Notes under the pieces: generated by a model
What the model saw: the letters and a program-made list of their open reading frames with translations, nothing else
What the model was told of the DNA's origin: nothing
Databases searched by the model: none
Assembly (NCBI GenBank): GCA_018657385.1
Contig: JABHXF010000054.1
Location: 1 to 47,320, forward strand
Length of the DNA stretch: 47,320 bases
Direction of reading: 5' to 3'
From: Candidatus Woesearchaeota archaeon
GTDB lineage: Archaea; Nanobdellota; Nanobdellia; Woesearchaeales; DSVV01
Part shown: in pieces, positions 34,692-43,193 of the stretch
Numbering within the stretch: position 1 is the stretch's first letter
Layout of the letters: each line of letters opens with the position of its first letter
Program-made: the position numbers and the translations under genes

Positions 34692-35129
34692 ATGGGAGAT
34701 AAATCAAAAGGATTAAATGCTGGAAAAAAACTTCAGAAAAGAAGACTTAAATTTAGATGGTACAAGAAAAAGTACAAATTAAGTAAAGGTGGATTAAGAG
34801 AGAAGTCTAATCCATTAGGGAAATCATCTCAAGCTAAAGGTATTGTTTTAGAAAAAGTACAATTAGAAGCAAAACAGCCAAATTCAGCAATGAGAAAATG
34901 TGTTCGTGTTCAATTAATCAAAAATGGTAAACAAGTAACTGCTTTTTGCCCAGGCGATGGTGCTACTAAGCTAATCGATGAGCATGACGAAGTCATGATC
35001 GAGTGTATTGGTGGTAAAATGGGAAGAGCAAAAGGAGACATTCCAGGAGTTAGATGGTGTGTTATCAGAGTTAATGATCAGAGTCTTGACGCATTACTAA
35101 ATGGTAAAGTTGAGAAAGCAAGAAAGTAA
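34692..35129 (+). CDS. rps12: Ribosomal protein uS12
   Basis: A 145-residue decoding-centre protein. [27 protein letters not shown] and [20 protein letters not shown] are the universal uS12 motifs. The archaeal N-terminal extension ([20 protein letters not shown]) is present. It uses a TAGGTAAG-type Shine-Dalgarno and is followed by uS7 after 12 bases. Confidence 0.96.
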   Translation: MGDKSKGLNAGKKLQKRRLKFRWYKKKYKLSKGGLREKSNPLGKSSQAKGIVLEKVQLEAKQPNSAMRKCVRVQLIKNGKQVTAFCPGDGATKLIDEHDEVMIECIGGKMGRAKGDIPGVRWCVIRVNDQSLDALLNGKVEKARK

Positions 35130-35141
35130 AAGTGATAAAAA

Positions 35142-35741
35142 ATGGCTGAAATAAAATTATTCGATAGATGGAGTACAGAAGGAATTAAGGTAGATGATCC
35201 TGGATTAAAAAACTACATTAATTTAAAACCAGTTTTAGTTGTAAAAACCGGTGCAAGATATGCAGGTAATCGCTTTCATAAATCAAAAATTAATATTGTT
35301 GAAAGATTAACCAACAAATTAATGGGTGCAGGTCATAAATCTAAAAAGCATTTTAAGTCAAGTGGCCATACAACTGGAAAAAGCAATACTGTTTATAATA
35401 TGGTTGAGAAAACATTAGAAATCATTGAAAACAAGCTTAAGAAAAACCCAGTTGAAGTACTTGTTAAAGCAATTGAAAATGCTGCTCCTAGAGAAGAAAT
35501 TCTTACTATTGAATATGGTGGTGCACGTTATCCAAAAGCAGTTGAAGTTGCTCCTCAAAGGAGAATTGATATTGTTTTAAGATTAATGGTACAAGGTGCT
35601 TATCATAAGAGCTTTAATGCTAAGAAAAAAATGGTAAATTGTTTAGCAGATGAGATTCTTTTCGCTTATCAATTATCATCTCAATCAAATGCAATTGCAA
35701 AGAAGAACGAGATGGAAAGACAAGCCGATTCAAGTAGATAA
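35142..35741 (+). CDS. rps7: Ribosomal protein uS7
   Basis: A 199-residue 30S head protein. KKNPVEVLVKAIENAAPREE, GGARYPKAVEVAPQRRIDIV and SFNAKKKMVNCLADEILFAY are the conserved 16S-binding segments. The Shine-Dalgarno GTGAT precedes the ATG. It is the last gene of the run; the elongation factor genes that follow it in many archaea are absent here. Confidence 0.96.
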   Translation: MAEIKLFDRWSTEGIKVDDPGLKNYINLKPVLVVKTGARYAGNRFHKSKINIVERLTNKLMGAGHKSKKHFKSSGHTTGKSNTVYNMVEKTLEIIENKLKKNPVEVLVKAIENAAPREEILTIEYGGARYPKAVEVAPQRRIDIVLRLMVQGAYHKSFNAKKKMVNCLADEILFAYQLSSQSNAIAKKNEMERQADSSR

Positions 35742-35779
35742 ATTATTTCTTACTTTTTTATTTTTATTATTTTTTTAAC

Positions 35780-35799
35780 AAGCCGGCAGGCTCTTTTTG
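35780..35799 (+). terminator. Probable terminator after uS7
   Basis: The short hairpin AGCC-GGCA-GGCT is followed by CTTTTTG, about 40 bases after the uS7 stop. It is a plausible end of the polymerase/ribosomal operon. Confidence 0.5.
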
Positions 35800-35858
35800 T
35801 TCTGACTTTTCTCTTTTTTCTTATTCTTTTTAGAAAATATCAACAACATAATTATATT

Positions 35859-35946
35859 AAATCCAACAACAACAAAGGCACGGACGGACTTTTGCAAGCA
35901 AAAATCCTATTCGTCTTCGACTCGCCCGGCCAATGTTGTTGGATTT
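35859..35946 (+). ncRNA. Structured intergenic element, copy D
   Basis: The perfect outer stem AAATCCAACAACA / TGTTGTTGGATTT encloses GGC-A-CGG pairing with CCG-GCC, hairpin GGACTTTTGC-AA-GCAAAAATCC, then TATTC and small hairpin GTC-TTC-GAC. Arms and core are nearly identical to copy E. It sits between the convergent uS7 and carbamoyltransferase genes. Confidence 0.8.
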
Positions 35947-35993
35947 TACTAATAGATTATAAAAAAGAAAAGAATTTTCAATAGAAAAACATT

Positions 35994-36008
35994 CTCCGGA
36001 CCTAGTAA
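35994..36008 (-). terminator. ACTAGGTCCGGA post-gene motif (minus strand)
   Basis: On the minus strand TTTACTAGGTCCGGAGA follows about 20 bases after the carbamoyltransferase stop. It shares ACTAGGTCCGGA with the motifs at 9300 and 42997 but lacks the closing GGAC, so its hairpin is incomplete. Confidence 0.35.
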
Positions 36009-36028
36009 AAAAGAAAAAATAAAGGAAA

Positions 36029-36964
36029 TTAAATCTTTCCCAATAGCTTCAACATTAAAGCTTTTTGAGCATGTAATCTATTTTCTGCTTGATCAAATAC
36101 AATTGATTGAGGGCCATCAACTACTTCTGCAGTTTGTTCTAATCCTCTCATAGCTGGTAAACAATTCATAAATACTGCAGTTGGTTTTGCATTCTGCATT
36201 AATGCTGAATTTACTTGGTATGGTAATAGCTTTTGTTTTCTAGCTTCCATTCTGTCTTCTGGGATATGATAACTCATCCATGAATCAGTATAAACAACAT
36301 CTGCATCTTTCACAGCCTCAACTGCGTCATGATAAACTTCAACTTTTGAAAGTTCTGTATTTCTAGCTGCAATTGCTTTTGCTTCATCAATGATTTCTTG
36401 TTTTGGTTTTAGTTCAGGATCATCTGGACAACCTAATTTAATATTTATACCTAAATGTGCACATCCATGTAATAAGCTGTATGTTACATTATTTTCACAA
36501 TCTCCAACATAAGCTAATGTAAGTCCTTGTAATTTTCCAAATTTCTCTTTAATAGTTTGTAAATCACATAATATTTGGCAAGGATGATTTTCATCACTTA
36601 GTGCATCTATAACAGGAACCTTTGCATTTTCTGCTAAAGCTTTGCAGTCTGAAAAATGATTTAATCTTGCCATAATAATATCAACATATCTTTCAGATGT
36701 TCTTGCTGTATCTTCAATTGTTTCTTTTTTACCTAATGGACTTGTAGAAACATCATAATAAATTGCATGTCCTCCTAATTGAGTCATACCTACTTCAAAA
36801 CTAACTCTTGTTCTTAATGAAGGTTTTTCAAATATCATTAATAGTGTTTTATCCTTTAATATTGTTGCATATTTTTCTGGGTTTTGTTTAATTTCAATTG
36901 CTTTTTCAATTGTATCCAATATAAATTCTTTACTAACGTCCTTTAAACTTAGAAGATCTTTCAT
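36029..36964 (-). CDS. Ornithine carbamoyltransferase-like enzyme (argF type)
   Basis: A 311-residue transcarbamoylase. FEKPSLRTRVSFEVGMTQLG is the carbamoyl-phosphate site and NHPCQILCDL the conserved HPCQ. The amino-acid side differs from classical ornithine enzymes: TDSWMSYHIPED replaces the D-x-W-x-S-M-G loop, and MNCLPAMRG carries Asn in place of the His of HCLP. The substrate may therefore be ornithine or a relative such as putrescine. The enzyme could work in arginine synthesis or catabolism; no argG, argH, arcA or arcC lies in the window. The start is set by AGGTGATAAAATG, with a TATA-like box about 45 bases upstream. Confidence 0.88.
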   Translation of the reverse strand: MKDLLSLKDVSKEFILDTIEKAIEIKQNPEKYATILKDKTLLMIFEKPSLRTRVSFEVGMTQLGGHAIYYDVSTSPLGKKETIEDTARTSERYVDIIMARLNHFSDCKALAENAKVPVIDALSDENHPCQILCDLQTIKEKFGKLQGLTLAYVGDCENNVTYSLLHGCAHLGINIKLGCPDDPELKPKQEIIDEAKAIAARNTELSKVEVYHDAVEAVKDADVVYTDSWMSYHIPEDRMEARKQKLLPYQVNSALMQNAKPTAVFMNCLPAMRGLEQTAEVVDGPQSIVFDQAENRLHAQKALMLKLLGKI

Positions 36965-37086
36965 TTTATCACCTGTTGTGTTTTTAATTTTAATTATTAG
37001 TGTGTTTAAATAGTTTATTGAGTTATAATCTATATGTTTAAGGATTATTAATATGTGATTTTAATTGATAATATATAATAACAAAA

Positions 37087-38445
37087 CTAATTTGTTCTAG
37101 AAACAAGATATGTAGCAGCTAATCTATATGAACAACTTTCATCAACTCCAAATTGGGTAAATCCAATACCAATAGGACTTAATGAAACACCTATAACTTT
37201 CCAGTCATCATTATTATATGTTTGTGCATGTTCTTCTACTTTTGCTTGAAGATAAGTTTCAAATATTCTTCTTGTTCTTGCATTATTTAGTACTGTTTTT
37301 CCACTGATTGATATTAATTGTTGTGCAAATTGAAACATTTCCCCAAATATTGATTCTTCCTCAAATAACTCAACTCCTGCAATATAATACTTGTTATTCA
37401 TCATTTTACTATCTAAATTAACTCCACCATTATAACTTACTAAAACTAAATCTTCACTTTCAACACTTTCTTGTGTGACTAATTGCATTGGGAATTGAGT
37501 GCCAATATATTTGCCAAATTGTGTTTCTTTATCTGCTTTAACATCTCCAATAACTATTAAACTCGGATTCATATCCTCTATTTCTAAAATAAGGCAAATT
37601 TCTCTTTCTATTTCAGATGCATCAAAAAATCCACCAACAATTTTTTCTTCACCATTATCAGTTACTAATACTGCATCATGATTAAATGTTGCTGCTGGGG
37701 TTGTCATTAATCTTCCATATGTATATTCATCTCCTGGTTGTTGTAATTTTACTCCATTTAATTTCCCCTGTTCTGTATAACTATTTGCTAATTCTGTTAG
37801 ATCTTCTACATCTATTTCAGAGCTTGGGAATATTATATCTATTTCTGATCCAGGTAATATTTTATTTTCTTTTGAATCTTCTGGTAAGCCATTTACAAGT
37901 TTTTCTAATTCTGACATTTCAATTAATCCTTCAAGTTGTTCTGCAGATTTTGGAAGTTCAAGTTCCATGTCATATCTGTTTTCAGGGTTATCTTTAGCTT
38001 TATTTCTTTGTAAAAACATTCTATAATCTCTTGCAAATTTACCTACTTTTTCTATGATCTCTGCATTGATTACTCTCTCACTAGAAATTGCATTAATAAT
38101 TGTAAGTCTTCTATATAAATCAATTATTACATCAGAATCTCCATCAAATACAACAAATTCTCCTTTTTTAAAATATCTAACTTCTTCTATTTTGTTAGCA
38201 AAACCATCAGCTGTAAGTTCATTAGATTCATTATTTCCGAACATATTTATAATACCTGATAAATAATCAACTTCTAACATTCCATTAGAATCTTTAAGAA
38301 CATCATCACCATTACAATTTTTAACTTCTAGAGCCAAAACAGGGAAATATTTTCTACCAACACCTTGTCTTGTATTACCTTTATAGGCTATAGATACATT
38401 ATTTTCAAATAACCTTCTTAACATCACTACATTTCTATCTGTCAC
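37087..38445 (-). CDS. Orphan protein (452 aa)
   Basis: I do not recognise this family. Residues about 1-160 are basic and aromatic (VVMLRRLFENNVSIAYKGNT; GEFVVFDGDSDVIIDLYRRL). The middle, 190-240, is acidic (LPGSEIDIIFPSSEIDVEDL). Residues 240-452 contain an alpha/beta region (FNHDAVLVTDNGEEKIVGGF...SLIVIGDVKADKETQF) and end ATYLVSRTN. The middle part could hold a JAB1/MPN-like fold by general look, but no zinc-ligand set is seen. No signal peptide or membrane segment. It stands alone between carbamoyltransferase and Dus. Confidence 0.65.
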   Translation of the reverse strand: MTDRNVVMLRRLFENNVSIAYKGNTRQGVGRKYFPVLALEVKNCNGDDVLKDSNGMLEVDYLSGIINMFGNNESNELTADGFANKIEEVRYFKKGEFVVFDGDSDVIIDLYRRLTIINAISSERVINAEIIEKVGKFARDYRMFLQRNKAKDNPENRYDMELELPKSAEQLEGLIEMSELEKLVNGLPEDSKENKILPGSEIDIIFPSSEIDVEDLTELANSYTEQGKLNGVKLQQPGDEYTYGRLMTTPAATFNHDAVLVTDNGEEKIVGGFFDASEIEREICLILEIEDMNPSLIVIGDVKADKETQFGKYIGTQFPMQLVTQESVESEDLVLVSYNGGVNLDSKMMNNKYYIAGVELFEEESIFGEMFQFAQQLISISGKTVLNNARTRRIFETYLQAKVEEHAQTYNNDDWKVIGVSLSPIGIGFTQFGVDESCSYRLAATYLVSRTN

Positions 38446-38519
38446 TTTATTTAAAGAATATTAGGTGAGTTTTTAAATATTACTATGCTAAACTTAGCAT
38501 TTTTTCATATTTCCAGTTA

Positions 38520-38530
38520 ATTATTTAAAC
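38520..38530 (+). promoter_or_regulatory. TATA-like box of the Dus gene
   Basis: ATTATTTAAAC is centred about 27 bases before the ATG at 38552, which predicts a leaderless mRNA. Confidence 0.5.
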
Positions 38531-38551
38531 CAAACAATAATATATACTATT

Positions 38552-39520
38552 ATGGCCTTAAATATTGGTAAAGTTAAGCTAAATAACCCATTTATCCTTG
38601 CTCCATTACATGGTGTTAATTGCCTTGCTTTTAGATTATTATGTAAGGAATTTGGAGCAGGTTTAGTTTATACGCCTATGGTGCATGTGAATTGGTTAGT
38701 TAAAGAGAAATGTATTCCAGAATCTATTGAATTATCTAAATCAGAAAAACCAGTTGCTGTTCAGTTAATTGGAAATGATCCTAAAACAATGAAAGAGGCT
38801 GTACAAATAGTAAATGATCATGCTCCTTTTGTAGATATTATTGATTTAAACTTTGGATGTCCAGATGGTGATGTGTTAGGATGGAAAATGGGTGCTTATT
38901 TAGTAAAACATCCAGAAAAGATTCCTAGTTTGATAGAAGCTGCAACTTCTGCAACAAATAAACCAGTAACTGCTAAAATTAGAAGTGGTTGGGATGATAA
39001 AACAATTAATTGTATTGAAGTTGGAAAAATAATTGAAGATGCAGGAGCAAGTGCAGTTGCATTACATGCAAGAACAAGAAAACAAGTATATGAAGGAAAA
39101 GCAAATTGGTCATTAATTAAAAAATTAAAAGAAACAGTAGATATTCCAGTTATTGGAAATGGTGATGTTAGCAATGGAAAATTAGGGAAATCATTATTAC
39201 AAAGAACTGGTTGTGATATGGTAATGATTGGGAGAGGAGCAGTTGGTTATCCATTTATTTTTAAGGAATGCAATCATTATTTGAAGACAGGAAAAGAATA
39301 TAGGCCAACATTAACTGAAAGACATAATGCAATATTAAAGTTTATTGATTATTATAATAATAAACAAGAACGTTATAAATTCTCAGAATTAAAACAACAT
39401 GTAATGTGGTCTTTTAAGTGGTTGAAAGGAGCAAAAGGTTTTAGAGTAGATTTAATGAAAACTAAGGATGAAACAGAAGTTCTTAATTTAGTGAAAGCAT
39501 ATTTTAAGGGATGGTTGTGA
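38552..39520 (+). CDS. dus: tRNA-dihydrouridine synthase
   Basis: A 322-residue flavoenzyme that reduces uridine to dihydrouridine in tRNA D-loops. ILAPLHGVNCLAFRLLCKEF is the FMN-binding first strand and helix. IIDLNFGCPDGDVLGWKMGA holds the catalytic Cys, VTAKIRSGWDD the second FMN site, and ALHARTRKQVYEGKANW and VIGNGDV the substrate side. Length is normal. Its target loops are the same D-loops that carry introns in this window, which raises a question of order between splicing and modification. Confidence 0.93.
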   Translation: MALNIGKVKLNNPFILAPLHGVNCLAFRLLCKEFGAGLVYTPMVHVNWLVKEKCIPESIELSKSEKPVAVQLIGNDPKTMKEAVQIVNDHAPFVDIIDLNFGCPDGDVLGWKMGAYLVKHPEKIPSLIEAATSATNKPVTAKIRSGWDDKTINCIEVGKIIEDAGASAVALHARTRKQVYEGKANWSLIKKLKETVDIPVIGNGDVSNGKLGKSLLQRTGCDMVMIGRGAVGYPFIFKECNHYLKTGKEYRPTLTERHNAILKFIDYYNNKQERYKFSELKQHVMWSFKWLKGAKGFRVDLMKTKDETEVLNLVKAYFKGWL

Positions 39521-39532
39521 ATTAACACTAAC

Positions 39533-39543
39533 CTTTTTAAACC
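39533..39543 (+). promoter_or_regulatory. TATA-like box of the 287-residue protein gene
   Basis: CTTTTTAAACC is centred 26 bases before the ATG at 39564. Confidence 0.5.
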
Positions 39544-39563
39544 ATTATTAATTCCTTCCTATA

Positions 39564-40427
39564 ATGGCAGTGACTTTATTGCAGCGATCAAAGATAGCTA
39601 TAAAAGCAAAGAGTATTGATGTTTTAGAAGGTATTGTGGATGAATTAGGTTTTACTAGAAAAGTAGAATTTGATGATATTCCTCATAAAGATTATTTTAT
39701 AAAAAGGCATGAATTAGAAAAAGAAAATGAAGCAAATTTAAATGGTCATTCATTATTATCTAGATGCTATGATGATCATACTGATTATATTTCTCCATAT
39801 AATTTAGGTTTTATTAGAAAAGATAGGCATGGTAATGTTGCAGGCTATGGTGTTGTTTCTAATATTAATGGCAGAAGAAATACTCAATTAGAAAAACCTC
39901 ATCATTTCTTTTTTATTGATCAGTTTGTTAAAGAAGAAGAACAAGGTATAAGTGGTTTAACTGATGCTGAATTTACTCAGTTTTTAGGTAGAAAAGCATG
40001 TTGTTCTCCAGGAAATCCTGGAACAATTAATTCTAATGTTCCTTCATTTTTATCTAGCTTTGCTTTGCCAGCTTTAGCTGCTTATATGATTGTTGCAACT
40101 GCTGCTTATGCAATTAGTGGAGTAGATATAACTTTACAAGAATTTATGGGTGAAAGAATTGATCCTGAAAAAATAGTTGGTGGTGTTGCTGCATTAATAA
40201 CTGGGCTTGAATTCTCTCATGCTGCAAATTCTCCAAAACTAAAAGGAAGTTATGCGAAATCTGCATTCTTTGATGGAACTTATGGATTAAGAGCAATAAG
40301 AAGTTATGTTGATCAGTATTCTCCTGTTCCTCAACCAGCTACAGTTTATTCATCTTCATCTAATCCAACATCTTCTATTATACAATCTTCAACTGCAACA
40401 TCTGCAAAAAGAAATATAATTGATTAA
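39564..40427 (+). CDS. Orphan membrane protein (287 aa)
   Basis: Not recognised. Residues 1-150 are soluble and charged, with GHSLLSRCYDDHTDYISPYN and FIDQFVKEEEQGISGLTD. Residues about 153-185 form a hydrophobic membrane segment (FLSSFALPALAAYMIVATAA), and a second weaker one lies near 203-220 (IVGGVAALITGLEFSHAA). The C-terminal 50 residues are Ser/Thr/Pro-rich. No signal peptide at the N-terminus. The layout suggests a protein anchored near its C-terminus. A leaderless promoter is predicted. No homologue is known to me. Confidence 0.65.
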   Translation: MAVTLLQRSKIAIKAKSIDVLEGIVDELGFTRKVEFDDIPHKDYFIKRHELEKENEANLNGHSLLSRCYDDHTDYISPYNLGFIRKDRHGNVAGYGVVSNINGRRNTQLEKPHHFFFIDQFVKEEEQGISGLTDAEFTQFLGRKACCSPGNPGTINSNVPSFLSSFALPALAAYMIVATAAYAISGVDITLQEFMGERIDPEKIVGGVAALITGLEFSHAANSPKLKGSYAKSAFFDGTYGLRAIRSYVDQYSPVPQPATVYSSSSNPTSSIIQSSTATSAKRNIID

Positions 40428-40492
40428 TATCTTAATTATTATTTTGTTTTATTTTTCGGAATTTTATGTTTTTATTCTGTATTTTTTCTTTT

Positions 40493-40993
40493 TTATGATA
40501 ATTGTTTATTAAGGTATTCCCTTTCGTTTAGTGTTCTTCTTATCTCAACATCAGTAGGGAAAATCTCTAAGTCAATATATCTTGCAGTTCCATTTCCATC
40601 CCATAAATAATTTCCATTATAGATCAGATCTCTTGCAACAATGTCTAATTCAAAAATACCAGCAACTTTATCTCTTATGTCTCTTATTATCTCTTCATCA
40701 TATACTATTTCTATGCCTAATGCTGGCATTCTACATTCAAGGTAGCTTCCATTAGTTGAGAACTCTGTGCCAATAGGATAGATTCCTTTTTGGACAAGTC
40801 CTTGGTAAGCACCGCAGAGAACAGCATATTTATCTTCTGTGGCTTTTATTGCATTTTCTAAGTTTCCCCAATTAAATCTATCAAATTCAAAAACAGCAAA
40901 TTTATGATAAAAGTCTTTTTCTTCTATGTATAATGTTCTTATCCTGCTACCAGGCTTTTCAACATCTGTTGTAATATCTATTCCTCTAGGCAT
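40493..40993 (-). CDS. Orphan soluble protein (166 aa)
   Basis: Not recognised. A mixed alpha/beta, acidic protein: MPRGIDITTDVEKPGSRIRT, FAVFEFDRFNWGNLENAIKA, ECRMPALGIEIVYDEEIIRD, YIDLEIFPTDVEIRRTLNER. No signal peptide or membrane segment. It stands convergent to the 287-residue protein gene and divergent from mutL. Coding is supported by a full-length frame without competitors and by base use like its neighbours. Confidence 0.6.
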   Translation of the reverse strand: MPRGIDITTDVEKPGSRIRTLYIEEKDFYHKFAVFEFDRFNWGNLENAIKATEDKYAVLCGAYQGLVQKGIYPIGTEFSTNGSYLECRMPALGIEIVYDEEIIRDIRDKVAGIFELDIVARDLIYNGNYLWDGNGTARYIDLEIFPTDVEIRRTLNEREYLNKQLS

Positions 40994-41107
40994 TTTAGAT
41001 CAAGTAATTAAATCTGTTTTTTAAATCTTCCCCTTATAGTGATAAAATATTAATATATCTTCTTCTCAACAACAATACATTAAAACACCAACTTCTCCCC
41101 AATTCAA

Positions 41108-42988
41108 ATGCCTGAAATAATTGAATTAGATAAAAACCTAATAAATAAAATAGCAGCAGGTGAAGTTATTGAAAGACCTGCTTCAGTAGTTAAGGAATTA
41201 ATAGAGAATTCAATGGATTCTGGTGCAACATCAATAACAATTGAGGTAGTTGAAGGTGGCAAAACATTAATTAAAATAACAGATAATGGTAAGGGAATTT
41301 CTGCTGAAGAACTTCCTATTGCAATTAAAAGACATGCAACTTCTAAAATTAAAACAGCTGAAGATTTATTTAACATTTCTACTTTAGGATTTAGGGGAGA
41401 AGCATTAGCAAGTATTGCATCTATTAGTTATATGAAGATTACTTCAAAAACAGCAAAGAAAACTAATATTGAAAATCAAACAGATACAGAAAATTCTAAA
41501 ACAAATACAGAAAATGCAGATACAGCACATATGATTGAAGTAGAGGATTCAAGAATCATTTCAAATAAACCAACTGTTGGTAATAATGGTACAGAAATAG
41601 AAGTACACAATTTATTTTTTAATGTTCCAGCAAGAAAAAAACATCAAAAATCAATCTCAGCAGAATTTAGACATATAGTTGATATCATAACTAGGTATAT
41701 TTTAATTAATCCAACAATACATTTTAAACTTATTCATAATAATTCTTTAGTTATTAACTCTCCATCTACTACAAATACATTAGCAAATGTTGCAAGTGTT
41801 TATGGAAGATCAATAACAAAAAATTTAGTTCCAATTAATTTTTCATTCTTTGATATTGAAATAATGGGTTTTATTTCAAAGCCAGAATTAACAAGAGCTG
41901 ATAGGAATTATCAAAGTATTTATGTTAATAATAGATACATAAAAAACAATACTGTTCAAAGAGCAATTTATGATGCTTATTCAGACTTATTATTCCATGG
42001 TCGACATCCTGTTTTTATTCTTGACATGAAAATTGATCCTAAAAAGATTGATGTTAATGTTCATCCACAAAAATCTACAATTAGGATTGAAAAAGAGCAG
42101 GAATTATATAGTGCAGTTAAGAATTGTATTGTTTCTGGGTTAATGGAGCATGAGTTAATACCAAAAGTTAAGTTAAATGTAAAAGATGTTGATACTAAAC
42201 TAATTATTACAGATAGGGATGATGCAAGAGATCAAGCAACTTTATCTTCACATATTCCTGATGATAATACATCTTTAGCTGGAGAAGAAAAAAGTATGAA
42301 AGAAGGCATTGGAAATAACAATCTGGTAACCAATAGTGTAGTAAATAATAGTGTAGTAAACAATGGTATTGTAAAACAAAGTATAGAAAGAAAACAAGGC
42401 ATTAAAGAAGAACTAAAAATTAAATTAATTGGCAAGCTACATAATACTTATATTATTGCGCAGGATAAAGAGGGAATGTTATTAGTAGATCAGCATGCAG
42501 CACATGAACGTGTGCTGTATGAGAAGTTTATTGAACAATATAAAAATGAGGATATAAAAGTTCAAGAGTTAATCTCTCCTATTGTGATTGAAGCAAATCC
42601 CACTGAAAAGATTGTAATAGAAGAAAATTTAGAATTACTTAATGGATTAGGTATTACAATTGAAGAATTTGGTAAAAATACATTTATTGTTCGTGCTCTT
42701 CCATCAATTTTACAAAAACAACAAACACCAAGTATTATCAATGACATTATTGATGAATTAAATAATGATGAGTTTAATAAAATATCACAAATAAAACAAG
42801 AAAGAATAGCAATGGCAGCTTGCAAGTCAGCTGTAAAAGCACATGATGTACTAGAATTCCCACAATTATATAAATTATTAGAGGATTTGTTTAAATGTAA
42901 TAATCCTAATACTTGTCCTCATGGCAGGCCTACTATTATTTCTATTCCTTTGTATGAATTAGAGAAGAAGTTTAAAAGGAAAATGTAA
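41108..42988 (+). CDS. mutL: DNA mismatch repair protein MutL (endonuclease type)
   Basis: A 626-residue mismatch repair ATPase. The GHKL ATPase motifs are KELIENSMDSGA, TDNGKGI and LGFRGEALASI near the N-terminus. The C-terminal domain has the nicking-endonuclease metal site DQHAAHERVLYE (Asp461 to Glu472), plus ACKSAVKAH and CPHGRPT, so this is the MutH-independent type. The linker (about 365-440) is Asn/Ser-rich, and a short insertion lies near residues 120-140. No mutS is in the window. MutL is uncommon in archaea and suggests ancient transfer from bacteria, though codon use now matches the neighbours. Confidence 0.95.
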   Translation: MPEIIELDKNLINKIAAGEVIERPASVVKELIENSMDSGATSITIEVVEGGKTLIKITDNGKGISAEELPIAIKRHATSKIKTAEDLFNISTLGFRGEALASIASISYMKITSKTAKKTNIENQTDTENSKTNTENADTAHMIEVEDSRIISNKPTVGNNGTEIEVHNLFFNVPARKKHQKSISAEFRHIVDIITRYILINPTIHFKLIHNNSLVINSPSTTNTLANVASVYGRSITKNLVPINFSFFDIEIMGFISKPELTRADRNYQSIYVNNRYIKNNTVQRAIYDAYSDLLFHGRHPVFILDMKIDPKKIDVNVHPQKSTIRIEKEQELYSAVKNCIVSGLMEHELIPKVKLNVKDVDTKLIITDRDDARDQATLSSHIPDDNTSLAGEEKSMKEGIGNNNLVTNSVVNNSVVNNGIVKQSIERKQGIKEELKIKLIGKLHNTYIIAQDKEGMLLVDQHAAHERVLYEKFIEQYKNEDIKVQELISPIVIEANPTEKIVIEENLELLNGLGITIEEFGKNTFIVRALPSILQKQQTPSIINDIIDELNNDEFNKISQIKQERIAMAACKSAVKAHDVLEFPQLYKLLEDLFKCNNPNTCPHGRPTIISIPLYELEKKFKRKM

Positions 42989-42996
42989 TTTTTTTT

Positions 42997-43016
42997 AACT
43001 AGGTCCGGAGGACGTG
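42997..43016 (+). terminator. ACTAGGTCCGGAGGAC post-gene motif after mutL
   Basis: AACTAGGTCCGGAGGACGTG begins nine bases after the mutL stop, just behind a run of T. It holds the hairpin GTCC-GGA-GGAC and is followed by a T-rich stretch. It is nearly identical to the motif at 9300. Confidence 0.5.
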
Positions 43017-43055
43017 TTTCCCGTGATTTTAATTTTTTATTTATAATCTATTAGG

Positions 43056-43135
43056 AAAATCCAACAACAACAACGGCACGGACGGACTAAAGTCCTACTC
43101 ACCTTCGGTTCGCCCGGCCATTGTTGTTGGATTTT
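43056..43135 (+). ncRNA. Structured intergenic element, copy E
   Basis: The perfect 15-bp outer stem AAAATCCAACAACAA / TTGTTGTTGGATTTT encloses GGC-A-CGG (paired with CCG-GCC), the short hairpin GGAC-TAAA-GTCC, then TACTC and hairpin ACC-TTC-GGT. It is the most compact and cleanest copy. It lies between mutL and idi, which are co-directional. Confidence 0.8.
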
Positions 43136-43163
43136 TCAAAAAGAGTAAAATTAATCCATAAAC

Positions 43164-43172
43164 TATTTAATA
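43164..43172 (+). promoter_or_regulatory. TATA-like box of idi
   Basis: TATTTAATA is centred 26 bases before the ATG at 43194. Confidence 0.5.
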
Positions 43173-43193
43173 ACAAGAATAATCATAATTAAA

